64,000 nt of DNA from Allokutzneria sp. NRRL B-24872 (GCF_002155965.1 NZ_MUMH01000020.1:1-64000), one strand, 5' to 3'; counted from the first letter of the stretch, positions 7,608 to 16,868 are shown. Translations and numbers: made by a program. Notes: generated by a model from the sequence alone, not told the origin.

Positions 7608-10600
7608 ATGGTGAACGAGTTGCTCGCCCGGTTCACCGATCCGGCTCCCGAGTACGGTCCGCTGCCGATCTGGTGGTGGAGCGGCGCCAAGGTGACCAGG
7701 GAACGGCTTCGCGAGCAGATGGAGAAGCTCGTGGCGGGCGGGGTCAGGCAGGCCGTGGTGCTGTGCCTCGCCCCGACCGGGCCGATGTTCGGTTCCGTCG
7801 CCGACGATCCGGCGTTCCTGACGCCCGAGTGGATCGAGCTCTTCGACGGCGCGTGCGCCGACGCCGAGGAGCTGGGGTTCACGCTGTGGCTCTACGACCA
7901 GATCGGCTTCTCCGGGGCGAACTTCCAGGGCAGGCTGATCGCCGCGACCCCGTCCTCCGCCGGACAGGCGCTCTACCGGACCTCCGTGGAGGTTTCCGGC
8001 GCACAGGACCTAGCGCCTCCTGAAGGCCACGTCGCCCTTGCGGCGTACGCCGTTCTTCCCTCCGGCGAGCGGCCCGCCGTCCCGCTCGCCGGAGGGTCCG
8101 TCCAGTGGCCGGGTGGCCCCGCGCGGGTCGTGATCGTCCACAGTGGAACGAGTGGGTTCGACTACTTCTCCACTGAGGCGTGCGCGGCACTGCTCGACGA
8201 GGTGCACGGCACGCTCGAACGCGGTGTGGGCCACTGGTTCGGCCGCAGCATCGGCGGTTTCTTCCAGGACGAGCTGCCCGCGATGCCCACATGGGGAACG
8301 GATTTCGCGACGACCTTCGCCTCGGCTTACGGCTACGACCTGCTCCCCGTGCTGTGGGCGCTGTGGGAGGACGACGCCTCGCCGGAGGCCGTGCGCGTCC
8401 GTCGCGACTACCACGCGCACCGTGCTTCCCTTGCCCGGCGCGGGTTTTTCGACCAGCACGACGAGTGGTACCGCTCGCGCGGGCTCATCTGCGGCTTCGA
8501 TCAGGCGACCCCGTCGCGTGAGGGCGATCCGGCGGGCGGCGTGCGGTTGTACGGCGACTACCTCGGCACGCACTCCGGGTACGGCGCGCCCGGCAGCGAT
8601 CACTGGGGCGATGCCAAGGTGCACAGTTCGCTGGCGCACGCGAACGGCCACGGCCGCACGTGGATCGAGGCGTTCCACTCCTCGGGCTGGGGTGGCACGC
8701 TGGAGGAGACCTACGACTGGCTGGCCCCGTTCTTGCGGCGTGGAGCCACTCTCTACGACCCGCACGCCGTTTATTACTCCACTGTGGGCGGTTGGTGGGA
8801 GTGGGCGCCGCCGTCGACCTGTTGGCGCCAGCCGTACTGGCCGTCCTACCACGTGTTCTCGACCGCGGTCAGCCGCCTGTGCTCGGTGCTCACGGCAGGG
8901 CGGCACGTCTGCGACGTCGTGCTGCTGTCTCCGACTTCGACGGTGCAGGGGCACCTGACGCTGGACGGACCGCTCGCCGCCGCGGCCGAGGCCAACGAGG
9001 CCTTCCTGGCGCTCAACGGTGTTGGCACCTGGTTCGCGGAGAAACCCGGAGTGCTGGAGCGAGCCGGGATCGACCACGACGTGTTCGACGAAGCCACCAT
9101 CGCGCGCGCTTCCGTCCTGCCCGGCGGGCGGCTTCGCGTCGGTGACGAGGAGTTCAGCACCGTCGTCCTGCCCGCCGTGCACGCGTTGCACGCCGACGCG
9201 GCGAACCGCCTGCTGGAATTCGTCGCTGAGGGCGGGCGCGTGGTGTGCGTCGGCCGTGTTCCTTCGTTGTTCCTGGACGGCTCGGTGGAGTCGTTCCCGG
9301 CCACCGTCGTGTCGTCTGTGGAGGAAGTGCCCGCCGCCGTCCGCCAAGGACAGATCCGAGTCTCAGCTGATACTCCGTACCTGTTGCGGCAGGTCGGCGA
9401 CGCGTACGTGCTCGCGCTGACCGCGCACGACGACGTCAGCGGGACCGCCGCGCCGATGCTCGACCTCGGCGAGGGCTACTGGTGGTCCAACGGCGTGGAG
9501 TTCGACTGGCAGGGCTACAACGAGCAGCTTCGCACGCGCGGCTACGACTTCCGCGCGCCCGGCGATCGGGTGGCGCACGTTCAGCTCTCGGGCATCTCGA
9601 ACGTCCGCGCGCAGAGTTGGGCTCCTGGACGGGGCACGCGCACCGAGCTGGCGATCGCTTCGGACGGGTCCTTCGAGGTCCCCTTCGACGACGGGTCGGT
9701 GGCCCTGGTGGTACTCGCTCCCGACCTGCCACCCGCCCAGCTGCCCCGCGCCGCTGTGTCCTCAATGGACATTCCGGGACCGTGGACCGGCATCGCGGAG
9801 TCCACTTTGGACAACTCGCGCGGAGATCTGGCCGCACCATCGCGGACCGGGGTGCTGCCGATCGAGATCTGGCGCCTGTCGCACCACACCGGCTCCGAGT
9901 GGTGTGAGGTCACCGCGTCCTATGGCCCCTTCGCCTCGGTCCACGACGGCGACGGCGTGTGGCGCCCGGCCGAGTGGTCGCTGGCGCGCGGCGTCCAGAA
10001 CGACCCGCTGCACTCGGACACGTTGGGCCCCAAAGGACAGGTGCCCGAGGAGTTCATCGACTGGCGCGAAGTCCCAGAAGGCACCACTGTCGCGATCCGC
10101 ACGCACATCGACCTTGTCGAGGGAGCCGGCCTCGTGGTCGGCGCGGGGGCTCCGCGTCGCGTGCTGCTCAACGGCGTCGAACTCCCGATCGAGGGTGAGG
10201 GACACCAGTCGGTGAGCCCGCTGCCCTCCGGTGGAGAACTCGTCATCGAGCTGACCGCGACGCGGACGGGGCCACTGCGCGCGTCCTTCGCCGTGGTCAC
10301 CGATGTGGACGCCTACCTCCGTCCAGAGTGGATTCGTCCTGACGGGCCGGTGGTCGTCGGCGCCTCGCACGACATGACCTTCTCGTTCGATCTGAACGAA
10401 GTTCCAATCGGTACTTCCGCTCTGATCGGATCTGACGGCGCGTGCAGCGTGCTGGTCAACGGCGTGGAGATCGGCAGGCAGGGCGACTTCAACCCCTACC
10501 CGGAGCACCGCGAGATCCGGCTGCACACCTACGAGCTGGCTCCGCACCTGGTCGTCGGCGTGAACACCGTGGTGCTCCGCGTGACCCACCAGAGCCACCA

Positions 10601-11426
10601 CGGCACCGCCGCGACCTTCGACTCCGCTTCGCTCGGAGTTCGCAGCGGGCCGGGCTGGACATCGGCTGTGCTGCAACGGGAACACCGGCGCGACCCGCGC
10701 TTCGTCTGCGCGTACCCACGGCCGCATCCTTTGCCCGGAGCCGACTGGCTCGACCCCGCCGTGTCCTCTGCCGGAGTCGTCGTGCCCGTTGTTCCGGACA
10801 TCGCTCCCACCGTGCCTCGCACTGAGCAGCTGCGTTTCGCGCTTCCTCCCGGCACCGTCTCCGTCCGCGTTCCGTCCACTTTGGACATGATCGCGGTCGT
10901 CGGCGATGAGGAGGTCAAGGTCGTCGACGGCGTCCTGCGCCTGCCCTCTCCGGCGCGCGCTGGCGACTTCGCGACGCTTCTCGTGTCCGCTGTGGACGGT
11001 CGACGCGGCGGTGCCCTGCTGGACGGGCCGCTCGAAGTGTCCGTTGTCGAGGCGGAGTTTCCCCTGGGCGACTGGGCATCGCTCGGGTTGCACAACCTCG
11101 GCGGCCACGTCCGCTACCGGACGACGTTCACCGTTCCCGAGCTGTCCGGACGACAGGTCCTCGATCTCGGCTCGGTGCGCGGCGCCGTGTCGGTCATCGT
11201 GAACGGCGAGCACGCCGGAGACCTCGTGTGGGGGCCGTGGCGGCTCGATGTGAGCGATTTCCTTGTCACCGGGGAGAATCACGTCGAAGTCGTTGTGCGC
11301 GGAACGCTGGCCGGATACCTGGACGACGCCTCGCCGACGTCCGGGGTCTACGCCGGACAGGTCCGAAGTGGACTCTTCGGCCCCGTCCGGCTGCTGACCA
11401 CTCAGACGGTCAGCGAACCCCAGTAG
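7608..11426 (+). CDS. GH106-like large glycoside hydrolase (putative alpha-L-rhamnosidase)
   Basis: A 1272-residue protein. Its N-terminus (PIWWWSGAKVTRERLREQM, then GGVRQAVVLC) resembles the start of family GH106 alpha-L-rhamnosidases, and the length fits that family. The middle contains aromatic-rich segments such as TVGGWWEWAPPS and FHSSGWGGTLEETYDWL. The C-terminal third has beta-sandwich modules ending in a GH2-like sugar-binding fold (NLGGHVRYRTTF, then VIVNGEHAGDLVWGPW). No signal peptide is seen, so it may act inside the cell on imported oligosaccharides. The ATG at 7608 follows GGAGG; the much longer upstream frame is only overlap with the transporter gene. It probably shares a transcript with the transporter. 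The family call rests on pattern recognition and would need a profile search. Confidence 0.72.
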   Translation: MVNELLARFTDPAPEYGPLPIWWWSGAKVTRERLREQMEKLVAGGVRQAVVLCLAPTGPMFGSVADDPAFLTPEWIELFDGACADAEELGFTLWLYDQIGFSGANFQGRLIAATPSSAGQALYRTSVEVSGAQDLAPPEGHVALAAYAVLPSGERPAVPLAGGSVQWPGGPARVVIVHSGTSGFDYFSTEACAALLDEVHGTLERGVGHWFGRSIGGFFQDELPAMPTWGTDFATTFASAYGYDLLPVLWALWEDDASPEAVRVRRDYHAHRASLARRGFFDQHDEWYRSRGLICGFDQATPSREGDPAGGVRLYGDYLGTHSGYGAPGSDHWGDAKVHSSLAHANGHGRTWIEAFHSSGWGGTLEETYDWLAPFLRRGATLYDPHAVYYSTVGGWWEWAPPSTCWRQPYWPSYHVFSTAVSRLCSVLTAGRHVCDVVLLSPTSTVQGHLTLDGPLAAAAEANEAFLALNGVGTWFAEKPGVLERAGIDHDVFDEATIARASVLPGGRLRVGDEEFSTVVLPAVHALHADAANRLLEFVAEGGRVVCVGRVPSLFLDGSVESFPATVVSSVEEVPAAVRQGQIRVSADTPYLLRQVGDAYVLALTAHDDVSGTAAPMLDLGEGYWWSNGVEFDWQGYNEQLRTRGYDFRAPGDRVAHVQLSGISNVRAQSWAPGRGTRTELAIASDGSFEVPFDDGSVALVVLAPDLPPAQLPRAAVSSMDIPGPWTGIAESTLDNSRGDLAAPSRTGVLPIEIWRLSHHTGSEWCEVTASYGPFASVHDGDGVWRPAEWSLARGVQNDPLHSDTLGPKGQVPEEFIDWREVPEGTTVAIRTHIDLVEGAGLVVGAGAPRRVLLNGVELPIEGEGHQSVSPLPSGGELVIELTATRTGPLRASFAVVTDVDAYLRPEWIRPDGPVVVGASHDMTFSFDLNEVPIGTSALIGSDGACSVLVNGVEIGRQGDFNPYPEHREIRLHTYELAPHLVVGVNTVVLRVTHQSHHGTAATFDSASLGVRSGPGWTSAVLQREHRRDPRFVCAYPRPHPLPGADWLDPAVSSAGVVVPVVPDIAPTVPRTEQLRFALPPGTVSVRVPSTLDMIAVVGDEEVKVVDGVLRLPSPARAGDFATLLVSAVDGRRGGALLDGPLEVSVVEAEFPLGDWASLGLHNLGGHVRYRTTFTVPELSGRQVLDLGSVRGAVSVIVNGEHAGDLVWGPWRLDVSDFLVTGENHVEVVVRGTLAGYLDDASPTSGVYAGQVRSGLFGPVRLLTTQTVSEPQ

Positions 11427-12309
11427 GCATCACTTCTCGTGCAAGCCCGCGCAGCCACGTGTGCGCGGGGTCGTTGGCGTAGCGCTGGTGCCACGCGAGG
11501 TGGATGGGGATCGCGGGCATGGACAGCGGCAGCGGGCGCACGCGGAGGCCGAAGTCCTCCAGCAGCGGGCGGCTCGTCAGCTCGGGGACGGCCACGACGA
11601 GATCGTGCTCGCGGACGAATCGCAGCGCGGCGGCATTGGTCGGGGCCGCCGCGACCACCGTGCGCCGCAGGCCCTGAGCCTCCACGGCGTCGTCGATGGG
11701 ATCACGCAGCCGCCCTCGGCGGGACACGGTGATGTGCTCCGCCGCCGCGTAGTCCGCGAGCGTCAGTTCTCCTTGGCACAGCGGGTGTTCTGGGCGCACG
11801 GCGAGCACGAGCCGGTCGTGGCCCACGACCTCGTGGCGCATCTCCGACGTGGCGGGCGTGCCGGAGTGGGCTTCGAGGTCGACGTCACCGCGCCGAGGGT
11901 CGTGGACGTCGCCGCTGGCCTCGGCCAGGAACCGCAGGCGGACGCCGGGCGCCGCGGAACGCACGGCGCGGAGCAGGGCGGGCCCAGCCGCCGCGGCCAG
12001 GGCGTCGTGCCATTTCAGGATGAAGGTCCGCTCCAGGGTCGCCGGGTCGACGTCGGTGCGCGGCGCGAGGACCTCTTGGGCTCGCTGCACCAGGTCGTGC
12101 ACGGTCTCGCGCAGTTCGAGGGCGCGCGGGGTCGCGGTCATGGTCCGGCCGGTGCGCACCAGGATCTGGTCCCCGGTGGCCCGGCGGATGCGGCCGAGCG
12201 TGCGGCTCATCGCGGGCGCGGAGACGTGCAGGCGCGCGGCGGCCCCGGTCACGCTGCCCTCTTCCAGCAGGGCGTCGAGCGCGAGCAGCAGGTTCAAGTC
12301 CAGTTGCAT
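11410..12309 (-). CDS. LysR-family transcriptional regulator
   Basis: A 299-residue LysR-type protein. An N-terminal winged helix (MQLDLNLLLALDALLEEGS, then VTGAAARLHVSAPAMSRTL) is followed by a LysR substrate-binding domain. The start at 12309 gives the classic short LysR N-terminus; upstream alternatives are unlikely. The 3' end overlaps the convergent glycosidase gene by 17 bases. It is divergent from the inositol-phosphatase-like gene at 12405, which it probably controls together with the downstream NAD(P)-binding protein. Confidence 0.88.
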   Translation of the reverse strand: MQLDLNLLLALDALLEEGSVTGAAARLHVSAPAMSRTLGRIRRATGDQILVRTGRTMTATPRALELRETVHDLVQRAQEVLAPRTDVDPATLERTFILKWHDALAAAAGPALLRAVRSAAPGVRLRFLAEASGDVHDPRRGDVDLEAHSGTPATSEMRHEVVGHDRLVLAVRPEHPLCQGELTLADYAAAEHITVSRRGRLRDPIDDAVEAQGLRRTVVAAAPTNAAALRFVREHDLVVAVPELTSRPLLEDFGLRVRPLPLSMPAIPIHLAWHQRYANDPAHTWLRGLAREVMPTGVR

Positions 12310-12326
12310 GTGAGTAAATCCAGTCG

Positions 12327-12349
12327 TAACTAGATTGCATTTGAAGTTA
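12327..12349. promoter_or_regulatory. Candidate LysR binding site
   Basis: TAACT and AGTTA form a short inverted repeat with a 13-base spacer in the relatively AT-rich divergent region between the LysR gene and its probable target. The arms are only 5 bp, so this is a weak candidate. Confidence 0.35.
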
Positions 12350-12404
12350 ATGATGCCTGCTCCTAGCGTCGAACGCGACACCGAACAACCCGCGAGGAGC
12401 GACC

Positions 12405-13187
12405 ATGAACCTGGTGGAACACACCGTCGAAGTCGTTGTGGCGGCAGGAGAACTCCTGCGCGAGCGCTACGACGTGTCCGCGCGGCCAGGGAGTCTGGAC
12501 GAGATCGTCCGTGACATCCACGCCAACGACGACGCGGTCCTGGCGCTCATCAAGGAGCCGTTGCTGCGGGCGCGGCCCGGGTCGCGCTGGGCGGAGGACG
12601 AGCTGGCCGGAGGCGCCTTGCCGCCGGGCGAGTGGTGGGTGGTGGACACCGCTGAGGGCAACATCAACCACGTCCACGGCATGGCCGAGTGGGCGGTGAC
12701 CGCCGCTCTGGTGCGCGACAACTCCCCCGTGCTGGCCGTGGTCGTCCTGCCGCTGACCGGCGACGTCCACACCGCTGTGCGGGGCGGCGGGGCTCAGCTG
12801 AACGGTCAGCCGCTGCGCGTCTCCGCGAAGTCCGAGCTCGGGGCGGCGCTGGTGGGAACTGGGCAGGCCAAACCCGGCGAGGCCGTTGAGGACCTGCACC
12901 GCATGGGCGCCTCGGTGACCGCGATGCTGACCAACGCGCTGGTCGTGCGCGTCTCGGTCCCGGCGACGATGCAGCTGATCCACGTCGCGGCGGGCCGCAT
13001 GGACGCGTTCTGGCAGTACTCCGACGTGCGCTCGGGCCTGCTGCCCGGGGCGCTGCTCGTCGCGGAGTCCGGCGGCGCGGTCACCGACACGCACGGCGAG
13101 CCGTGGAGCCTGTCCAGCAAGGACTTCCTGGCCTCAGCCCCCGGCGTGCACGCGGCGGTCGCCGGTGTCTTGGCGGCTGCGGCATGA
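12405..13187 (+). CDS. Inositol-monophosphatase-family protein with altered metal motif
   Basis: A 260-residue protein with the overall order of the IMPase/bisphosphate nucleotidase superfamily: an acidic motif (WAEDELAGG), a central metal motif and a C-terminal SDVRSGLLPGALLVAESGG segment. The central motif, normally D-P-[IL]-D-G-T, here reads DTAEGNINHVHG, so the second Asp and the Thr are replaced by Glu and Asn. It may be a phosphatase with shifted metal chemistry or a non-canonical family member. It is divergent from a LysR regulator and overlaps the next gene as ATGA. Confidence 0.75.
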   Translation: MNLVEHTVEVVVAAGELLRERYDVSARPGSLDEIVRDIHANDDAVLALIKEPLLRARPGSRWAEDELAGGALPPGEWWVVDTAEGNINHVHGMAEWAVTAALVRDNSPVLAVVVLPLTGDVHTAVRGGGAQLNGQPLRVSAKSELGAALVGTGQAKPGEAVEDLHRMGASVTAMLTNALVVRVSVPATMQLIHVAAGRMDAFWQYSDVRSGLLPGALLVAESGGAVTDTHGEPWSLSSKDFLASAPGVHAAVAGVLAAAA

Positions 13188-13798
13188 AGATCGCCGTACT
13201 GGGTGCCACCGGGCGGACGGGGCGGCTCGTGGTCGCACGCGCACTGGAACGCGGGCACGAAGTTGTTGCCCTGGCGAGGAATCCGGCCGATGTCGAGCCC
13301 TCAGACCGCCTGCGCGTGGTTCAGGCCGATGTGGCCGAGCCCGGCAGTGCGGCCGCCGCCGTCGAAGGGGTCGATGTCGTGCTGAGCGGTCTGGGCGTCA
13401 CGCGGAAGCAGGAACCCGCGATCCTCGTCGAAGGAGCCCGCGAGCTCGCTTCGGCCGCACCGCGCGTCATCTGGCTGACCTCGTTGGGGATGGGGAGCAC
13501 CGAAGGAGCCCTCGGCGCAGTCACTGGCGCTCTGCTCAAGCGCCTCCTGCGGCACGAGTGGGCGGCCAAGGGCGTCGCTGACCGTGTTCTCAGGGACGCC
13601 GGTGGCACCACCGTCCACGCCGGCCCGTTGACGGACAAGGCGTATCAGGGCAATGGATTCCTCTTGCACACCAAGGACTTCAAGCCCCGGGCGCTCCCTC
13701 CGACGGCCCCGCGCGCCGGGATCGCCGCGCTCATGGTCACCGAGGCCGAGACACCGCGCTTCGCCGACGCGGACACCATCGCCCTGTTCCCGCGCTGA
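13184..13798 (+). CDS. NAD(P)-binding protein, atypical SDR / NmrA-like
   Basis: A 204-residue Rossmann-fold protein with the N-terminal nucleotide motif GATGRTGRLV, typical of the NAD(P)H-binding (NAD_binding_10/NmrA-like) group of short-chain dehydrogenases. No classical Tyr-x-x-x-Lys catalytic pair is obvious, so it may be a reductase of unusual type or a redox sensor. The ATG at 13184 overlaps the stop of the previous gene as ATGA, so the pair is probably translated together. Substrate unknown. Confidence 0.78.
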   Translation: MKIAVLGATGRTGRLVVARALERGHEVVALARNPADVEPSDRLRVVQADVAEPGSAAAAVEGVDVVLSGLGVTRKQEPAILVEGARELASAAPRVIWLTSLGMGSTEGALGAVTGALLKRLLRHEWAAKGVADRVLRDAGGTTVHAGPLTDKAYQGNGFLLHTKDFKPRALPPTAPRAGIAALMVTEAETPRFADADTIALFPR

Positions 13799-13814
13799 GC
13801 GGGAGCGAAGGGCC

Positions 13815-14144
13815 CTAGGCGGCGGTGGCGCTGCGGTACCCGGCGATGACCGTGCCGGGGATGCGACCGCGGTCGGAGAGCTCGTGGCCGTTGAGCTTGG
13901 CCCACTCGCGGACCTCCTTGGCCTCGCGCCTGGTGAGGCCCGGGGAGGCGTCGGTGGCCCGGCGGCGAACCCGGCGCGCGGCGGCGACGTAGTTCTCCAG
14001 CGCGGCGTTGAGCCTGGCCGCGTTCTCCTCGTTGAGGTCGATCTCGTAGACCACACCGTCGATGGCGAACTCCGTGCGCGAGACGTCGTCGCCGACCTGA
14101 CCGGTGAGGTCGTCGATCATGTGGACGACCGTGCGCTGGGCCAT
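13815..14144 (-). CDS. Lsr2-family nucleoid-associated protein
   Basis: A 109-residue Lsr2 homologue. The N-terminal dimerisation part (VVHMIDDLTGQ, then FAIDGVVYEIDLNEENA) and the C-terminal DNA-binding part (VREWAKLNGHELSDRGRIP) match the family layout. The RGR tripeptide is the AT-hook-like element that Lsr2 inserts in the minor groove of AT-rich DNA. Lsr2 proteins bridge DNA and silence acquired genes. A good AGGAG ribosome site precedes the ATG. Actinomycetes often carry several paralogues, so it need not be the main cellular copy. Confidence 0.93.
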   Translation of the reverse strand: MAQRTVVHMIDDLTGQVGDDVSRTEFAIDGVVYEIDLNEENAARLNAALENYVAAARRVRRRATDASPGLTRREAKEVREWAKLNGHELSDRGRIPGTVIAGYRSATAA

Positions 14145-14884
14145 GGTGGAACTCCTAGGGAAAGTGCGGGGACAACCGCCACAATTGAACTGTTCTTCGT
14201 TTTCGCGCTACCGCACGACAGAAACTATGGAGACCGACCGCGCGCGACAAGGGTTTCATCCACGACGGAAACGTGAATCGCGCCGGGGGCACGCCACCGC
14301 GCCCGGCGCGCGCGTGGCCCCAATCCTGCGGGAGCAGGACCGGACGACGGGAAAGCGACTCGCTCGTCCCCTCGGCTCGCCCACCCGCCGTCTCCGGTCA
14401 CCGGAGGTCGACATATCCGGGCACCATTGCCCACCTCGAGCGCCTGATCACGGCCGACGACTCGATCACGGCCACCGACGAGCCCCGGTGCCGTTACCGT
14501 CCGCCCTGCTTCCCGGGCCGGAACACCATTGTTCCAGGGGACGGGCCCCAATTCCCGACGGTGTCGCCCGTGGTGACCGGGCCGGATTCCACAGTTCAGC
14601 AGGGTGGGACCGGCGGGTTCGAGCAACCGATTGCTGACTGCGACATCCGCGTCGACCATCGGCACGACGCCACCCGGACGAAACGATTCCCACCGCCCGG
14701 CGGGCTCCCTCCCGCAACACCGGGAAGCTGGGTGCATTCCCGGGTCCGATCGCCGTGTTGGGGACTTGCCACCGCAACGCAGCTCCTGACGACAAGTGTC
14801 ACCAAGACCACTACGAGGACATTTCCGAGCCGGTTCACGACCGGGATCGATTACCGGTTTACAGTGTGCGCCGAGCGAGACAGG
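14145..14884. other. 740-base region without a convincing gene
   Basis: Between the Lsr2 start and the end of the WYL regulator gene no reading frame has convincing codon bias, domain or ribosome site. The Lsr2 promoter must lie at its left end. A 6-bp-arm hairpin (CTCCGG TCA CCGGAG) sits at 14393-14407. One minus-strand frame (14596-14838) starts with a signal-peptide-like stretch but lacks a ribosome site. I see no repeat or mobile-element end. Confidence 0.6.
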
Positions 14885-15835
14885 TCACTGCACTTCCTGG
14901 CCGCCGCCGCCATAGCGCGAGGTCAGCTCCGCGCCGATCCGGCCCAGCTCGGCGCGGACGGACGGCGGGTCCAGCACCTCGATCATCGAGCCCCAGCCCG
15001 CGAGGTTGCGGGCGAGGTCCCTCGGCGTGGGCGCGGCGAGCCGAACCCGGGTGCGGCCGTCTGCCAACTCGGCCTCGATCTCGCAGTGGCGGCCGAAGTG
15101 GTCCTGGAGCACCCACAGGAACCGCGACTCGACGAGCACCGAGGCCCAGGTGCGCGAGCGCTTCTGTTCCACCTGTCCCACAACGGTTTCCCAGGCCTCC
15201 GCGAGCGTGAAGTCGTCGGGGCGCTCCGCAGGCTCGTCGGTGGGATCGGCGGCGATGATGCGATCAACTCGAAACGTTCGCTGACCGCGCTCCGTTCCGG
15301 CGATGAGGTACCAGACATCGTCCTTGTCGACCAGGCCCCACGGATCGATCAGGCGCTCGCCGCGGTCGCGGTAGGTCAGGCGGACCTTGAGCCTGCGGAC
15401 CACGGCGGTCTGCAACAGCTCGACCAGCGGTGAGCGCGGCCGATCCCGCTCGCCCCACCGCGTCGGGTCGATCATGGTCGCGCTCGCGGCGGCCTCGGCC
15501 TCGGCGCGGAAGGTCCGCGGCAGTGCGCGAACCAGCTTGCGCAGCGCGGCCTTGGCCTCCCCCGACACGGCGGCGGCCGGGCCCACCAACAGGAACAGGG
15601 CCTGCGCCTCGGCGGCCGACAGCCCGGAGAGATCGGTGCGGGCGCCGCCGACGAGCGACCAGCCGCCCCCGCGCCCGGGCTGCGGGTAGACGGGAATGCC
15701 CGCGGCAGAGAGGGCTTCCAGGTCTCGGCGGGCGGTGGCGACGGAGACCTCCAGCTCCCGCGCGAGGTCGGCGGCGGTGACGCGGCCCCGCGACTGCATC
15801 AGCAGCAGTGCCGCGACCAGGCGATCAGCTCGCAT
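14885..15835 (-). CDS. WYL-domain transcriptional regulator (YafY type)
   Basis: A 316-residue regulator. An N-terminal helix-turn-helix (LVAALLLMQSRGRVTAADLA, then ELEVSVATARRDLEAL) is followed by a WYL ligand-binding domain with the Trp-Tyr-Leu motif in DKDDVWYLIAGT and a C-terminal WCX-type extension. WYL proteins sense small ligands, sometimes nucleic acids. It is divergent from a VOC/YdeI gene pair, and a 10-bp-arm palindrome fills the gap between them, so it probably controls both directions. Confidence 0.9.
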   Translation of the reverse strand: MRADRLVAALLLMQSRGRVTAADLARELEVSVATARRDLEALSAAGIPVYPQPGRGGGWSLVGGARTDLSGLSAAEAQALFLLVGPAAAVSGEAKAALRKLVRALPRTFRAEAEAAASATMIDPTRWGERDRPRSPLVELLQTAVVRRLKVRLTYRDRGERLIDPWGLVDKDDVWYLIAGTERGQRTFRVDRIIAADPTDEPAERPDDFTLAEAWETVVGQVEQKRSRTWASVLVESRFLWVLQDHFGRHCEIEAELADGRTRVRLAAPTPRDLARNLAGWGSMIEVLDPPSVRAELGRIGAELTSRYGGGGQEVQ

Positions 15836-15850
15836 CAGAACTCCCCGATA

Positions 15851-15875
15851 AAAGTGCTCAGTTGGTGAGCACTTT
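15851..15875. promoter_or_regulatory. Palindromic operator of the WYL regulator
   Basis: AAAGTGCTCA and TGAGCACTTT are perfect 10-bp inverted arms around a 5-base spacer. The site lies 15 bases upstream of the WYL regulator start and 19 bases upstream of the VOC gene start, the expected place for an autoregulatory divergent operator. Confidence 0.75.
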
Positions 15876-15894
15876 AAGCCAGAGGATGGGTCTC

Positions 15895-16305
15895 ATGTTG
15901 CGAGGACTGACCACCGTGAACCTGTTCGCCGACGACGTCCCGGCCGCCGTTGCCTGGTACTCCGACGTGCTCGGCGTCGCCCCCTACTTCTCCCGCGAGG
16001 TCGCCGGCCGCCCCGCCTACGTCGAGTTCCGCATCGGCGACTACCAGCACGAACTGGGCCTGCTCGACCGCCGCTTCGCTCCGCCCGGGTGGGCCGCGGG
16101 CGTGGTCGGCTCGATGACCTACTGGTGCGTCGACGACGTCGAGGGCGCGTTCGCGCGGCTGCTGTCGATGGGCGCCACCGAGCACCAGAAGCCGACCGAG
16201 CACGGCCCCGGCTTCGTCACCGCCTCGGTCACCGACCCCTTCGGCAACGTGCTCGGCGTGATGGTCAACGTGCACTACCTCTCCGTGCTGGAGCAGCGGT
16301 CATGA
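15895..16305 (+). CDS. VOC-family (glyoxalase-like) protein
   Basis: A 136-residue vicinal-oxygen-chelate fold protein: TTVNLFADDVPAAVAWYSDV at the N-terminus and the paired C-terminal half ending in TDPFGNVLGVMVN are typical of glyoxalase/bleomycin-resistance/dioxygenase-like proteins. The ATG at 15895 is preceded by AGAGG; an ATG at 15886 in the same frame is the alternative. It is coupled by ATGA overlap to the YdeI-family gene and divergent from the WYL regulator. Ligand unknown. Confidence 0.85.
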   Translation: MLRGLTTVNLFADDVPAAVAWYSDVLGVAPYFSREVAGRPAYVEFRIGDYQHELGLLDRRFAPPGWAAGVVGSMTYWCVDDVEGAFARLLSMGATEHQKPTEHGPGFVTASVTDPFGNVLGVMVNVHYLSVLEQRS

Positions 16306-16868
16306 GCGCCGTCTCCGCGAGCACACCTGCTGAGTGGCGCGCGTGGTTGGAGCGGAACTGCGCCTCCAGCAAGGAGATTTGGCTGATCATCCACCACAAG
16401 GGCAGCGCGACGCCGAGCGTGCGCTACCACGAGGCGATCGAGCAGGCGTTGTGCTTCGGCTGGATCGACGGGCTGCACCGCAAGCACGACAAGGACAGTT
16501 CCCGGCTCCGATTCACCCCGCGAGGCCCGCGCAGCACGTGGAGCGCGGTGAACCGGGAACGCGCGGCGAGGATGGTCGAGCAGGGCCTGATGACCGAGCG
16601 CGGGCAGGCCGTCATCGACCTGGCCCGCGCCAAGGGGACCTGGGAGCTGACCGCCAGCTTCCCGGAGGACCTCCAGCGCGCACTTGCGGCCGACAAGACG
16701 GCGGAGGCGAACTTCGCGACGTTCCCGCCGTCGTCCACGCGGCTGATCCTGGAGTGGATCGCGGGCGCGAAGAAGCCCGAGACCAGGCAACGCCGGATCG
16801 AACGCACCACAACCCTTGCCGCACAAGGCATCCGCGCCAACCACCCGAACACGAGGACGATTACCTAG
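16302..16868 (+). CDS. YdeI/OmpD-associated family protein
   Basis: A 188-residue protein of the YdeI/OmpD-associated family (bacteriocin-protection group). Visible family features are EWRAWLERNCASSKEIWLI, then YHEAIEQALCFGWIDGL near the N-terminus, and a C-terminal helical part with KPETRQRRIERT. The biochemical role is unknown; relatives have been linked to stress or antimicrobial-peptide tolerance. It overlaps the VOC gene by four bases and probably belongs to the WYL-controlled transcript. Confidence 0.85.
   Translation: MSAVSASTPAEWRAWLERNCASSKEIWLIIHHKGSATPSVRYHEAIEQALCFGWIDGLHRKHDKDSSRLRFTPRGPRSTWSAVNRERAARMVEQGLMTERGQAVIDLARAKGTWELTASFPEDLQRALAADKTAEANFATFPPSSTRLILEWIAGAKKPETRQRRIERTTTLAAQGIRANHPNTRTIT

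Noticed and set aside
14596-14838. An 80-residue minus-strand frame with hydrophobic start (NVLVVVLVTLVV)
   Set aside because: No ribosome site, a GTG start and a Gly/Pro/Arg-rich tail without codon bias; kept only as a note in the gene-free region.
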